DNA from: Acidobacteriaceae bacterium
GTDB taxonomy: Bacteria > Acidobacteriota > Terriglobia > Terriglobales > Acidobacteriaceae
Length of the DNA: 64,000 nucleotides
Direction of reading: 5' to 3'
NCBI GenBank assembly: GCA_003138515.1
Contig: PLGG01000047.1
Coordinates: 97,011 to 161,010 of the forward strand
Below are positions 16,858 through 25,233 of this stretch, piece after piece. Each line of letters starts with the position of its first letter. The first letter of the stretch is position 1. Position numbers and translations under genes: made by a program. Below the pieces are notes generated by a model, which did no database searches, had not been told where the DNA came from, and was given only the letters and a program-made list of their open reading frames with translations.

Positions 16858-17253
16858 TCAGCCCCGGTATTGCTCTTCGCTTACATGCTCCATCCAATCG
16901 ACGACTCTCCCGTCGAGCTTCTCCTGGATGGCGATGTGCGTCATGCCAGTCGTCGGGCCGGCCCCGTGCCAGTGCTTCTCGCCCGGCGAGAACCACACCA
17001 CATCACCGGGCCGGATCTCCTCGATCTCGCCACCCCAGCGCTGCGCACGTCCGCAGCCCGCGGTGACGATCAAAGTCTGTCCCAGCGGATGCGTATGCCA
17101 CGCCGTTCGCGCGCCCGGCTCAAAGGTCACGCTCGCGCCTTGCACAAATGCCGGCTCAGGCGCCTGAAAGAGCGGATCGATCCGCACCATCCCGGTAAAC
17201 CAATCTGCCGGTCCCTTCCCTGACGGCTGCGAGCCGCTTCGTTTGATCTCCAT
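16858..17253 (-). CDS. Cupin (R)-hydroxynitrile lyase-like metalloenzyme
   Basis: A 131-residue single cupin. His53 and His55 (HTHPLGQT), Gln59 and His94 (GEKHWHG) fall exactly at the positions of the metal ligands of the manganese cupin hydroxynitrile lyase from Granulicella tundricola. Long blocks ([38 protein letters not shown]) agree with that protein as I recall it. That enzyme splits or makes (R)-cyanohydrins in vitro; the natural substrate is unknown, and related cupins sit near carboxymuconolactone decarboxylases. No substrate clue comes from its neighbours. The family call is strong; activity here is inferred. Confidence 0.85.
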   Translation of the reverse strand: MEIKRSGSQPSGKGPADWFTGMVRIDPLFQAPEPAFVQGASVTFEPGARTAWHTHPLGQTLIVTAGCGRAQRWGGEIEEIRPGDVVWFSPGEKHWHGAGPTTGMTHIAIQEKLDGRVVDWMEHVSEEQYRG

Positions 17254-17445
17254 CTCCGAATTCCTTTCCGCAACGAATGCCTTCCGGCGCCGACTTCCTT
17301 GCCGTCAATTGACTCGCTCACTGTCTAAAGTACTCGAATCGGTCCGCCAGTTCCGGGCCGCCTTCCCGCGCCCCTTCCACTAAGAGAACCCGACGATTGT
17401 CCAATGTCCACCGTCCGCGATCCTCTGTCCAGCGCCGACGGCCGA

Positions 17446-17555
17446 TCTCAACTCGGCTGCAGCCCAGTCCAAACTCGGCCGCAGCCTGTTCCAAACTTGG
17501 CTGATGCCCAGTCCAAACTCGGCCGAATTCCGGCCCAAACTTGACTGCCGCCCGG
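17446..17555. repeat. Five tandem 22-bp repeats upstream of aroDE
   Basis: Five head-to-tail imperfect 22-bp units begin at 17446, 17468, 17490, 17512 and 17534. Most start TCCAAACTCGGC or a close variant. The array ends 112 bp before the aroDE start, in a 414-bp spacer (17254-17667) with no gene. The period equals about two helical turns, so an operator array is possible, as is a simple slippage repeat. Confidence 0.75.
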
Positions 17556-17667
17556 TCCAGGCCCCCCTCCCACACCCCGGCCCGACCCCCTTCTGGTCTG
17601 ATTCAGCACCGAAATACCGCCCGAATCTGCACATTATCGGTTGCATTAGCAGCAAAACCCCTTTAAT

Positions 17668-19275
17668 ATGCGTCAATTGAAGAGAATGCCTCTCGCCGTC
17701 TCCAGCACGATCGACGCTCGAACCGCTCCGGCTGCGGTTCTGCCCCGTCTGCGCATGGGCAAGCTGTGTATCGCCGTCCAGGGAGCCACGGTCGCCGAAC
17801 TCATCTCTCGCGCCGACGCCGCTATTAAAGACTCTGTTTTCATTGAGTTCCGCCTCGATACTCTGCCCAAGCCCCCCGCCGCTTTGCCCGAGCTCAAGGC
17901 CTTGCTGGCCCGTCGCCGCGACATCACCGCCATCGCCACCTGCCGGCGCAAGCCCTATGGCGGCAAGTTCACGGGCTCCCTCAACTCCGAGCTCGAAATC
18001 TTGCTCAAAGCCGCCGAAACCGGCTGCCATATCGTTGATTTAGAGGTCGAGTCGGCCGAGCAGTGTACCCGGCCTCAACTGGCCAAGTTCCGGGCCGCCC
18101 TTGGCGCAGCCGGAGCCTCGCTCCTCATCAGTTCGCACGACTTCACCCGCACCCGTCGCCCCGAGGGCCTCAATCAAACCGCCCAGCGCATCGCCGCCTA
18201 CGAGCCCGACTTCGTCAAGGTCGTCACCACCGCTCGCAATCTTGCTGACAATCTCTCCGTCTTGCAGATGATCGAGGATCAGTCCCTCAATGCTCAAGTC
18301 ATCGGCATCGCCATGGGCGAGGAGGGCCTCATCAGCCGCGTCTTGAGTCCGCGCGCCGGGGCCGCCTTCACTTTCGCCGCCTCTTCCGATGGCGCCGAGA
18401 CTGCCGCTGGCCAGGTCCCCGCGCGCACGCTCCTCGATATTTATCGCCTCGACCAGCTTGACCAGGCCACCCGCATCTTCGCGGTCGCCGGCAATCCCAT
18501 CGCGCACTCGCTTTCGCCGCTTATGCACTCCACCGCATTCCGCCGCGAAAACGTCAATGCCGTCATGCTGCCGCTCAAGGTCCGTACCCTCGACGACCTG
18601 CTCACCGTCGTCCGCGACCTGCCTCTCGACGGTGTCGCCGTCACCATGCCGCTCAAGCAGGAGGTTCTGCCGCACCTCGCCAACATGGACCCGCTTACTG
18701 GCCGCATCGGCGCATGTAACACCCTGCGCACCGGCGCTGACGGCAAGCTCTATGGCTTCAATACCGATGTTGCCGGCGTCGTTCGTCCCCTCGAACGCCG
18801 CATGAAGCTCCAGGGAGCGCGCATTCTTGTCCTCGGCGCTGGTGGTGCGGCGCGGGCCGCGGTCTTCGGCCTCGTCGAGCAGGGTGCTGAAGTCTTCGTC
18901 GTCAACCGCACCCACGAGAAGGCCGCCGCCCTGGCCCGCAAGGCTAAAGCGCACGTCCTTGGCCAGAGCATGCTCGCCAAGCAGCGCTTTGACGCCATCA
19001 TCAACGCCACGCCCTGCGGCATGACCGGCATCAAGCAGCAGCTCCCCCTCAAGGAGAGCGAGCTCAACGCCTCGCTCGTCTTCGACCTGGTCTACACGCC
19101 GCTTGAAACTCCGCTCCTCAAGCTGGCCAAGGCGCGCGGCCTCGCCGTTATCTCCGGTCTTGAAATGTTCGTCCAGCAGGGCGCTCGCCAGTTCGAAATC
19201 TGGACCGGCAAGGCCGCCCCCGAAGCGGAAATGCTCCGCGTCGTCGACTTCGAGCTCCGCCGCCACCCGCAGTAA
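17668..19275 (+). CDS. aroDE: Bifunctional type I 3-dehydroquinate dehydratase / shikimate dehydrogenase
   Basis: A 535-residue fusion. Residues about 30-245 are type I dehydroquinate dehydratase: substrate-binding EFRLD, catalytic His in SSHDF (about 155) and Schiff-base Lys in FVKVVTTA (about 182). Residues about 265-535 are shikimate dehydrogenase: NPIAHSLSPLMHS, catalytic Lys in MPLKQE (about 328), and the NADP site GAGGAARAA with VNRT. It carries out steps 3 and 4 of the shikimate pathway. The fusion is best known from plants, and occurs in chlamydiae and some other bacteria. Tandem repeats lie upstream. A 45-bp copy of its 3' end survives at 21981. Confidence 0.93.
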   Translation: MRQLKRMPLAVSSTIDARTAPAAVLPRLRMGKLCIAVQGATVAELISRADAAIKDSVFIEFRLDTLPKPPAALPELKALLARRRDITAIATCRRKPYGGKFTGSLNSELEILLKAAETGCHIVDLEVESAEQCTRPQLAKFRAALGAAGASLLISSHDFTRTRRPEGLNQTAQRIAAYEPDFVKVVTTARNLADNLSVLQMIEDQSLNAQVIGIAMGEEGLISRVLSPRAGAAFTFAASSDGAETAAGQVPARTLLDIYRLDQLDQATRIFAVAGNPIAHSLSPLMHSTAFRRENVNAVMLPLKVRTLDDLLTVVRDLPLDGVAVTMPLKQEVLPHLANMDPLTGRIGACNTLRTGADGKLYGFNTDVAGVVRPLERRMKLQGARILVLGAGGAARAAVFGLVEQGAEVFVVNRTHEKAAALARKAKAHVLGQSMLAKQRFDAIINATPCGMTGIKQQLPLKESELNASLVFDLVYTPLETPLLKLAKARGLAVISGLEMFVQQGARQFEIWTGKAAPEAEMLRVVDFELRRHPQ

Positions 19276-19321
19276 TCCGCCAAGCGGCCCAGGCCTGCGG
19301 ATTGTCAATTCTTCCTCTAAA

Positions 19322-19440
19322 AGTGGGTGCCCCAGGCCGGGGTCCCCACGGACAGGTCCTTGTCCGTGGGGTGGAGATCCCTCGCACTTGGGGACCTGGG
19401 AAAGCGCGAACCCTGTCTGGCTCCTTCTCGGCCCGGGAAC
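19322..19440 (+). repeat. Dispersed intergenic repeat with internal hairpin
   Basis: It begins GTGGGTGCCCCAGGCC and includes CTTGGGGACCTGGG near 19387, the same order as the element at 24753 and the reversed copy at 23762. An inserted perfect 11-bp stem, CCCCACGGACA (19344-19354) with TGTCCGTGGGG (19361-19371), is specific to this copy. It can also act as a terminator for aroDE. Confidence 0.65.
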
Positions 19441-19531
19441 GCGGCATTCACGCGCAGATTCTCCAACAGGGGTACAATTCAAGCGACTCAGCCGAGACAA
19501 ATAAAGCTGCTCGATGTCAGAAGGTACCGCC

Positions 19532-21526
19532 ATGACCATGATCCTGCTTCTTCTTTTCGTGTTGGTGTTGTTGTTCGTGCTTGCCACTGCCCTCGCGTCG
19601 GTCTACAGCATCGGCCCCACCCAAATCGGGCTTGTACGAAAAAGAATTGGAAAGAAGTTGCCCGGCGACAACCCCGTGGCCTTCCTGGGCGAAGCCGGTT
19701 ACCAGGCCGACCTCCTCATGCCCGGCCTGCGCTTCAAGTTCAAGCCTTTCTTCACGGTCACAAAACATCCATGGGTGCAGGTGCCCGCGGGACAAATCGG
19801 CGTCGTCATCGCGCAGGTTGGCAAGCCCACGCCCATCGGCGCCAAGTCAGCCCGCTACGATTCCGCTTTCGGCAACTTCACTGACTTTCGCACCTTTGTT
19901 TTGAAGAACGGCGAAAAGGGCGTTCAACGGCCCGTTCTTTCTCCCGGCACTCTGGCGCCAATTCACCCCGTCGCTTTCCTGGTCATCACCAAGCCGCAGG
20001 TCTTCGGTCTGCCCGTGTCCGATGAGTACAGCCGGCTCGCCCGCGGCAACAAGCTCGATTTCCGCGCCTTCGGCCTTGAGGATTGGCAGCTCGATGTCAC
20101 GCGCATAGCGCCCAAGCCCACCAGCGAGAGCGGCAAAGTCGTTGACATGATCGGAGTCGTTACCGCATTGGACGGCGAACCGCTGCCCGCCGGCGCCATT
20201 GCCAGCCGCCTCGGCGAATTCAAAGATGTCAGCGAGTTTGAAGCCAAAGCCGGCATCACCGATTTTGAGCTGATGGCGCTGATTCTCGGCAGCAAGAACG
20301 ATCAGCACAACAACTATCAGGACTTTCAGAAGTTCCTTCAGGCTGGCGGAAAAATCGGTCTCCAGCACGATCCGCTGCTCTACGGCGCATACAACCTCAA
20401 TCCCTTCCTCATCCGCGTGGAGCAGGTTCCCATGCTGGTTGTCGAGCAGGGTCAGGTCGCCGTCATCAAGGCGTATGTTGGATTGCCCACGCAGGACACA
20501 TCCGGCGCAGACTTCAAGTTCGGCAGCCTCGTGCGCCCCGGCCATCAGGGCATCTGGCAGGAGGCGCTCAGAACCGGCAAGTACCCCATCAATCCCCGCA
20601 TCTACGACGCCAAGCTCGTTCTAACCTCCATCCTCAAGCTCGATTGGGCCAAGGACGTCACCGGAGCTCATGGCCTCGACGCGCGCCTTGAGCCAATCAT
20701 CGCCAAGAGTAATGAGGGCTTCGTCTTCAGCATCGATCTCCAGGTTCTCATTCACGTTCCCGATACCAAAGCGCCTCGCGTCATCTCCATGGTTGGTTCC
20801 ATGGAAAATCTCGTGAACGAAGTTCTCCAGGCTGCCGTCGGCAACCTCTTTCGCGACAAGATCGGCGGCATGGAAGCCATTACCTTCATCCAGACGCGCC
20901 AGAGCGTCCAGGAACAGGCCTTCAACTACATCCAGAGCAAACTCGCCGAGTATGAAATCGAGACGCGGGGAGTTTATATCCAGGACGTCGTCTACCCCGA
21001 GCAGTTGGTCACCGTCCTCACCCAGCGCGAAGTCGCGCATCAGGAAGTGGAAACCTTCAAAATGCAGCGCCAGGCCCAGGACCAGCGCATTGAGACGGAG
21101 AAGGCCCGCGGCACTGCCGACATGCAGGTCGACCTCGCCAAGTCAAAGGTCGGCGTCGACATTCAAACCAACCGCACCGAGGCCAGGATGAAGGAGGCCC
21201 AGGGCGAAGCCGCGTTTATTGAGCAAACCGGAACCGCCCGCGGAGCCGAAGTTCGCGCGGTCGGCTTGGCCAACGCCGAGGCCTATGAGCGCCAGGTCGG
21301 AGCGCTTGGCAAGGGGCCCACTGCACTGGTCAACGCCATCAAGGCGCTCTCGGTCGGCAATGTCGCGTTCGTGCCCAAGATCCTTGTCGTCGGCGGCAGC
21401 GGCAATCAGGGAGTTCTCGAGAGTCTGGGCTCGCTCTTGATGGACAAGCTCGACTCGAGCACTGCTGACTCCGCAGGCACAGCGGACTCGGGATACGCCA
21501 GTTCCTCACCCGTCAAGCCGGCGTGA
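19532..21526 (+). CDS. Large SPFH/flotillin-like membrane protein
   Basis: A 664-residue protein: one N-terminal membrane helix (MILLLLFVLVLLFVLATALA), an SPFH domain split by extra sequence (VPAGQIGVVIAQVG, and a second LVVEQGQVAVIKAYVG), a long coiled coil (about 510-600) and a glycine-rich end. It is longer than flotillin. Members of this superfamily scaffold membrane microdomains. Start ATG 19532 follows GAAGG; an in-frame ATG at 19514 lacks a ribosome site. It is 67 bp upstream of a STAS antagonist gene. Confidence 0.82.
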   Translation: MTMILLLLFVLVLLFVLATALASVYSIGPTQIGLVRKRIGKKLPGDNPVAFLGEAGYQADLLMPGLRFKFKPFFTVTKHPWVQVPAGQIGVVIAQVGKPTPIGAKSARYDSAFGNFTDFRTFVLKNGEKGVQRPVLSPGTLAPIHPVAFLVITKPQVFGLPVSDEYSRLARGNKLDFRAFGLEDWQLDVTRIAPKPTSESGKVVDMIGVVTALDGEPLPAGAIASRLGEFKDVSEFEAKAGITDFELMALILGSKNDQHNNYQDFQKFLQAGGKIGLQHDPLLYGAYNLNPFLIRVEQVPMLVVEQGQVAVIKAYVGLPTQDTSGADFKFGSLVRPGHQGIWQEALRTGKYPINPRIYDAKLVLTSILKLDWAKDVTGAHGLDARLEPIIAKSNEGFVFSIDLQVLIHVPDTKAPRVISMVGSMENLVNEVLQAAVGNLFRDKIGGMEAITFIQTRQSVQEQAFNYIQSKLAEYEIETRGVYIQDVVYPEQLVTVLTQREVAHQEVETFKMQRQAQDQRIETEKARGTADMQVDLAKSKVGVDIQTNRTEARMKEAQGEAAFIEQTGTARGAEVRAVGLANAEAYERQVGALGKGPTALVNAIKALSVGNVAFVPKILVVGGSGNQGVLESLGSLLMDKLDSSTADSAGTADSGYASSSPVKPA

Positions 21527-21592
21527 GCCAGCTGCACCCGATTTCGCGAAAAAGAAAATCGCCGCCGCCGGTTCTTCACGTACAATTCCGCC

Positions 21593-21943
21593 ATGCTCAT
21601 GACTGCAACGATCGAGAGGCTGCCGGAAGCAACTGCGGTGGTCACCTTCTCGGGGGCCATGGCCCTTGGAACCTCCCTGAAGATCGCCGATTCCCAGGTG
21701 CGGGCGGCCATTGCCGACGGTGTCACTCGGCTGGTCTTCGACCTCACGGCCGTTGACAATCTCGACAGTGCCGGCCTCGGCATGATTGTGTACACCTTCG
21801 GCGCTCTCCGCGAGAAGAACGGCACCTTACGCCTCTGCGGGGTAGCTCCACGCGTTGCGTCTTTGCTCAAACTGACGAAGACGGACACCTATCTGGCGAT
21901 CGATCCCAGCCGCGAAGAAAGCCTGGCTGCGTTCAAGCAGTAA
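21593..21943 (+). CDS. STAS-domain anti-sigma factor antagonist
   Basis: A 116-residue single STAS domain with the phospho-acceptor region LDSAGLGMIVYTFG (Ser in DSAG). As in SpoIIAA/RsbV, it would be phosphorylated by an RsbW-like kinase such as the one at 213, though no kinase is next to it here. ATG 21593 or 21599 are both possible starts. It follows the large SPFH gene; co-transcription is plausible but not shown. Confidence 0.85.
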   Translation: MLMTATIERLPEATAVVTFSGAMALGTSLKIADSQVRAAIADGVTRLVFDLTAVDNLDSAGLGMIVYTFGALREKNGTLRLCGVAPRVASLLKLTKTDTYLAIDPSREESLAAFKQ

Positions 21944-21980
21944 CTTTCGCCGGGCGCGGCATTCTCGGCTCATCCTTGCC

Positions 21981-22025
21981 GAAATGCTCCGCGTCATCGG
22001 ATTCGAGCCCCGCCGCAGAGGATAA
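21981..22025 (+). pseudogene. Relic of the 3' end of aroDE
   Basis: The last 14 codons plus stop read EMLRVIGFEPRRRG, against EMLRVVDFELRRHPQ at the end of aroDE (19230-19275). The first 15 bases are identical, and the match continues in the same frame to a TAA stop. No further homology is seen upstream, so it is the decayed end of a duplicated or displaced copy of aroDE. Confidence 0.55.
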
Positions 22026-22059
22026 ATGCGAAGATTAGATTCTATGCTGCGAAATCGAT

Positions 22060-23001
22060 TCAGCCGGCTTGGCTCTCTTTGTCACCATCGCCGTTATTTC
22101 CGCCTTCATTCGGGGCCGATTCCCGCTTAGCCGTTCGCGCTTCAGCCCCCGCCAGAAGGGCGATGAAAGCGTCATCCTTCTCAAAGCACTGAAAGCCCTC
22201 TCGCATCCATTCCCCTCGAATCCTCAGGACATGCCCGGGGTCGATTGCGAGCGCTTTCTCTAGAAGCCGCAGACACTCCGTTCGATAATCGTTCCGAGTT
22301 CGGTCGCCCGAAAATAGTCGTCCATAACAATAAGCTAAGTTAAAGATCGTTATTGAATCCTCTGGATACAATTCGAGGTACATATTGCTATATCGGATTG
22401 ACTCGAGGTACTGGCCGGTCTCAAGTAAGTAGTAGCCCAGAAGCTGCATAGCGGTAGCTGGCGGATCACCCCCAGTAATCAAGTCCCGAATAATCTTTGC
22501 TGCTGACGAATAATCCTTCTGCAACGCTTTCAGGTCGGCGTATGCAATCGTCAACGCTGCGTGGAAAGGCTGAATTAACAAGGCCCGCTGTATCCATTGT
22601 TCACCTAGCAGAATCTGGTTATCGCGCGAGCCGGGCCCCTCAAAATAGGCCTTGTAGTACTGGATGTACGCGGCTTTCGAAATGCTATCCCAGTCGAGCG
22701 ATGCTCCGGAGTCTAAGCGTTCCTCGACCAACTCCAAGAACTTATCAACTTCCTTTGAATAAAGGAGCACACGAATCTCTTCGCGTTCATCTTTGCTTAT
22801 CACAGATTCGGACACGTCGTTAACATAGGTCAGAAGGTTGGTTGGCAGCTTGTTCAGCAGTTCATGAACGACGTTGGCTGCGCCTTCAGCGCTTGCGGTC
22901 CGAGCACGAGCCCTTGCAAGCTGCTCGTTTAGATTCAGTTCCCGCTGAAGAAACATGAAGAAGAACCCGGTGCCAAACCCGAGGGCGACGGTGCTGATCA
23001 C
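22060..23001 (-). CDS. TPR-containing protein, C-terminal part of a frameshifted gene
   Basis: A 313-residue product if started at GTG 23001. It has one membrane helix (VISTVALGFGTGFFFMFLQ), then a coiled coil (NLNEQLARARARTASAEGAA). TPR-like helical pairs follow (YYKAYFEGPG, ALTIAYADLKALQKDYSSAAKII, LLGYYLLETGQYLESIRYSNMYLELYPEDSITIFNLAYCYG). Its frame stays open further upstream and overlaps the end of the gene at 23040. The joined reading gives one continuous membrane plus TPR protein, and no ribosome site supports a separate start here. I read it as the second half of one gene broken by a one-base loss near 23062-23066. Confidence 0.6.
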   Translation of the reverse strand: MISTVALGFGTGFFFMFLQRELNLNEQLARARARTASAEGAANVVHELLNKLPTNLLTYVNDVSESVISKDEREEIRVLLYSKEVDKFLELVEERLDSGASLDWDSISKAAYIQYYKAYFEGPGSRDNQILLGEQWIQRALLIQPFHAALTIAYADLKALQKDYSSAAKIIRDLITGGDPPATAMQLLGYYLLETGQYLESIRYSNMYLELYPEDSITIFNLAYCYGRLFSGDRTRNDYRTECLRLLEKALAIDPGHVLRIRGEWMREGFQCFEKDDAFIALLAGAEARTAKRESAPNEGGNNGDGDKESQAG

Positions 23002-23039
23002 GAGAGCGAGATCATTTCCCTCACCCCCAGCCGAAAAGA

Positions 23040-23351
23040 TTAGAAGAAGCCGTTTAACGGACCCCCACGCTCCATTACCTCCGCAGCACCTGCGCCGGTG
23101 ATGCCCGCTATCAACCAGTCCCGAATTTTCCCGATTGTGGCCTCTTCCTCCTTGCCGCTGCTTGTGAAGAGAAACGCAGAGAAAACTCCTAGAACCGTGC
23201 CAAACCCAAGAGATGCCAGCAGCGACACAACATGACCAAGATTCAATGCACCTGCATTGCTTCCCGCAAGAAAGCACCAGAGTATTTCGCAAAGCAAGAT
23301 GCCGCCCCAAAGAAACGGCTTCGAAACAGGCTTCGATCTGTCATCCGCCAT
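23040..23351 (-). CDS. Membrane protein, N-terminal part of the same frameshifted gene
   Basis: A 103-residue product, ATG 23351, with GGAGG six bases upstream. Two membrane helices (PFLWGGILLCEILWCFLAG and VVSLLASLGFGTVLGVFSAFLF) are followed by ATIGKIRDWLIAGITGAGAAEV. The frame ends shortly after a run of five Gs (C5 at 23062-23066 on the plus strand). One added G would continue it straight into the TPR frame as one protein of about 430 residues. It could be a true mutation, an assembly error or a programmed shift. Confidence 0.6.
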   Translation of the reverse strand: MADDRSKPVSKPFLWGGILLCEILWCFLAGSNAGALNLGHVVSLLASLGFGTVLGVFSAFLFTSSGKEEEATIGKIRDWLIAGITGAGAAEVMERGGPLNGFF

Positions 23352-23761
23352 GGTCCCTCCGGACTGAAGATTGGCTATTTCCAGGCGTAAATCCGAGTGT
23401 GGAATCGGAACTACCAACCCCGGCCTTAGCCAGTAGTCCCACTTTTGACGCCATGAAGTTTCTCCGCGAGACTGCTAAGCAGCGTCGAACGCCGGGGACA
23501 AGCATAACCAGAGAATTCACAAGGACTATACAACGAAGATGCACTTTGCGCTCGGCCTTTTTTGCGGGACTGCGGCTGATGCGCGCGTCTCGATTTCGAA
23601 ACAGGCTCACTCAAGCATGAATCAACCCGGACCAGAACTCTACACTACGCGGGGACGGGCACGGTCGAAATTCCGATCGTAGCCACTTCTTCGCCGGTAG
23701 CGATCATCAACTACCGAAAGCTTACCGCTTCAAAGAAAAGGACGGATGAGGTCTGTGCTCT
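23352..23761. other. Intergenic stretch between divergent genes
   Basis: About 410 bp with no convincing coding sequence, between the start of the split membrane/TPR gene (minus) and the proteasome-like gene (plus). It must hold both promoters, but no clear -35/-10 pair stands out. Confidence 0.4.
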
Positions 23762-23800
23762 CTCAGGTCCCCAAATGCAAGGGACCTGGGGCACCCAGGC
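23762..23800 (-). repeat. Dispersed intergenic repeat, reverse orientation
   Basis: Read on the minus strand it gives GCCTGGGTGCCCCAGGTCCC followed by TTGCATTTGGGGACCTGAG, matching the elements at 19322 and 24753. It sits directly before the proteasome-like gene, and the two flanking copies (23762 minus, 24753 plus) bracket that gene. Confidence 0.7.
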
Positions 23801-23855
23801 TCCAGTGTTAGAACAAAAGATGGGCATACGGCCCACCCGCCCCTGGAGGTATCGA

Positions 23856-24689
23856 GTGACACTGTGTATAGCAGCGATTTGCCAACAAAATCGTAGAGAC
23901 CGATTAATCATCGCCACAGATTGGAAGTCATCTACAGGTGAAGCTGGGGCAGAAAACCAGGACAAATTGAAATGGATCACCGACAACCTCCCAGCTTTGT
24001 TGGCGGGAACTGTTTCTCGCGCAATCGAACTTCGGGATACATATCGTCAGTACATTGAGGCCTTGGCGAATCGAACGCCCTCAGTCAGAATCACGCACCT
24101 CAACGTAGCCGACATTATGCGAAAACCACCGATTCTTTTTAAGGAAAAACTAGTCGAGGAGTACATTGGTTTGAAGTTTGGCCTAACCTACAAGGGTTTT
24201 CGCGAAGCTGTGGCGAAGCGGGAAATTCCCGAAGCTATCGCGACTGAAGCCTACACCGACATCGAGAACATCGACCTTGATTGCTGTCTGATAATTCCTA
24301 TCTACATCGACAAGGACGCGTACATATTCAAGGTCGACTCAGACGGGGGCGTAGAACGCTGCGACAATTTTGCCGCCATTGGCTCTGGAAGCTCGATTGC
24401 GGAGGCAACACTGTTCCAAAGGAAACAGGAAGATAGAATGACTCTGGGGCGAAGCGTCTATCACGTTTACGAGGCCATGAAGCTCGGCTCTATCGCCTCA
24501 GATGTTGGCCAAGAACACACCATAGACCTTGTGTATCGTCCCGGCGAAAAGGGAGCGACTGTGGTGCTGGAGACAACTTCAGATAAGGCAGATCGATTCC
24601 TTGCGGCAAAGTTCAAGAAACTCGGGCCTACACCTTTTACGAAGATGCCTCTACCCAATCGATTCTGGACGGCCGACGTACCGGGATAG
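23856..24689 (+). CDS. Proteasome-like Ntn hydrolase
   Basis: A 277-residue protein started at GTG 23856, which GGAGG precedes by six bases. After the start codon it reads TLCIAAIC...LIIATDW...ENQDKLKWI...ALLAGT. This matches the opening of proteasome beta/HslV subunits: N-terminal Thr nucleophile, an Asp in ATD (about 21) and a Lys in DKLKWI (about 36). The second half (CCLIIPIYIDKDAYIFKVDSDGGVER, AIGSGSSIAEATLFQR) resembles the later beta strands and the Gly/Ser-rich segment of that fold. No ATPase or second subunit lies nearby. If the initiator Met is removed, Thr would be exposed. Peptidase activity is inferred. Confidence 0.68.
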   Translation: MTLCIAAICQQNRRDRLIIATDWKSSTGEAGAENQDKLKWITDNLPALLAGTVSRAIELRDTYRQYIEALANRTPSVRITHLNVADIMRKPPILFKEKLVEEYIGLKFGLTYKGFREAVAKREIPEAIATEAYTDIENIDLDCCLIIPIYIDKDAYIFKVDSDGGVERCDNFAAIGSGSSIAEATLFQRKQEDRMTLGRSVYHVYEAMKLGSIASDVGQEHTIDLVYRPGEKGATVVLETTSDKADRFLAAKFKKLGPTPFTKMPLPNRFWTADVPG

Positions 24690-24752
24690 ATATCACGCTG
24701 TCAATTTGGCAGGTGGCTCAGGGAAGGGGACTGCGAGCTCTTCCACCGAATA

Positions 24753-24840
24753 TGGGTGCCCCAGGCCCTTCGCATTTGGGGATATGGGATGGCACAAACC
24801 CCAGCCGGCTCTTTTTTTGTTCCTCCTCGGCATCGGGCGG
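24753..24840 (+). repeat. Dispersed intergenic repeat, forward copy
   Basis: It begins TATGGGTGCCCCAGGCCC, then CGCATTTGGGGATATGGGA, and ends in CGGCTCTTTTTTTG...CCTCGGCA. Its tail also matches the tail of the element at 19322 (CTGGCTCCTTCTCGGC). The T run makes it a possible terminator for the proteasome-like gene. Confidence 0.65.
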
Positions 24841-25225
24841 CACCGACCCCGCAGTCCCCTTTTCAGAAGTCAAGGCCCTCACCAACCACTCACCACCCCA
24901 ACCCACTGAAAACACTCGAAAAAATTCTCGATCAAGTTTGCCGATCATTTCGCCATCTTCCCGCATAATCGCTGCATGAATCCAAATCCAGGCTCTCTTT
25001 GCGGCGGATGTTCTCTGCCGCTACCGCGTCTCTTCGCCGGCTTTCATGGGAAAAATCGACGAAACGGCCAGAGGGCCTCGAAAAAGCACTCGTAACTCCT
25101 TTGGATGGAGGAATTTACGAAATAACCCCTTTGGAATCAATGGGTTGCGGCGAGTGATCGAGGGTACAAGTAACTGAAAACAAACCGCTTAACCCCAAAA
25201 AGGGGTGGGGGGGTAGGGGGAGGTA
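24841..25225. other. Intergenic stretch left of the transposon
   Basis: No gene is seen. A short direct repeat (CCTTTGGA) occurs near 25098 and 25130. A G-rich block at 25202-25220 (GGGGTGGGGGGGTAGGGGG) has the run pattern of a G-quadruplex and ends five bases before the transposon target duplication. Confidence 0.4.
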
Positions 25226-25233
25226 CTAAACGG

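Noticed and set aside
17446-17555. CRISPR array
   Set aside because: The 22-bp units are directly adjacent with no unique spacers and no cas genes are present.
18040-19587. Long minus-strand open frame opposite aroDE
   Set aside because: aroDE has all catalytic motifs; the antisense frame is a codon-bias shadow with no recognisable domain.
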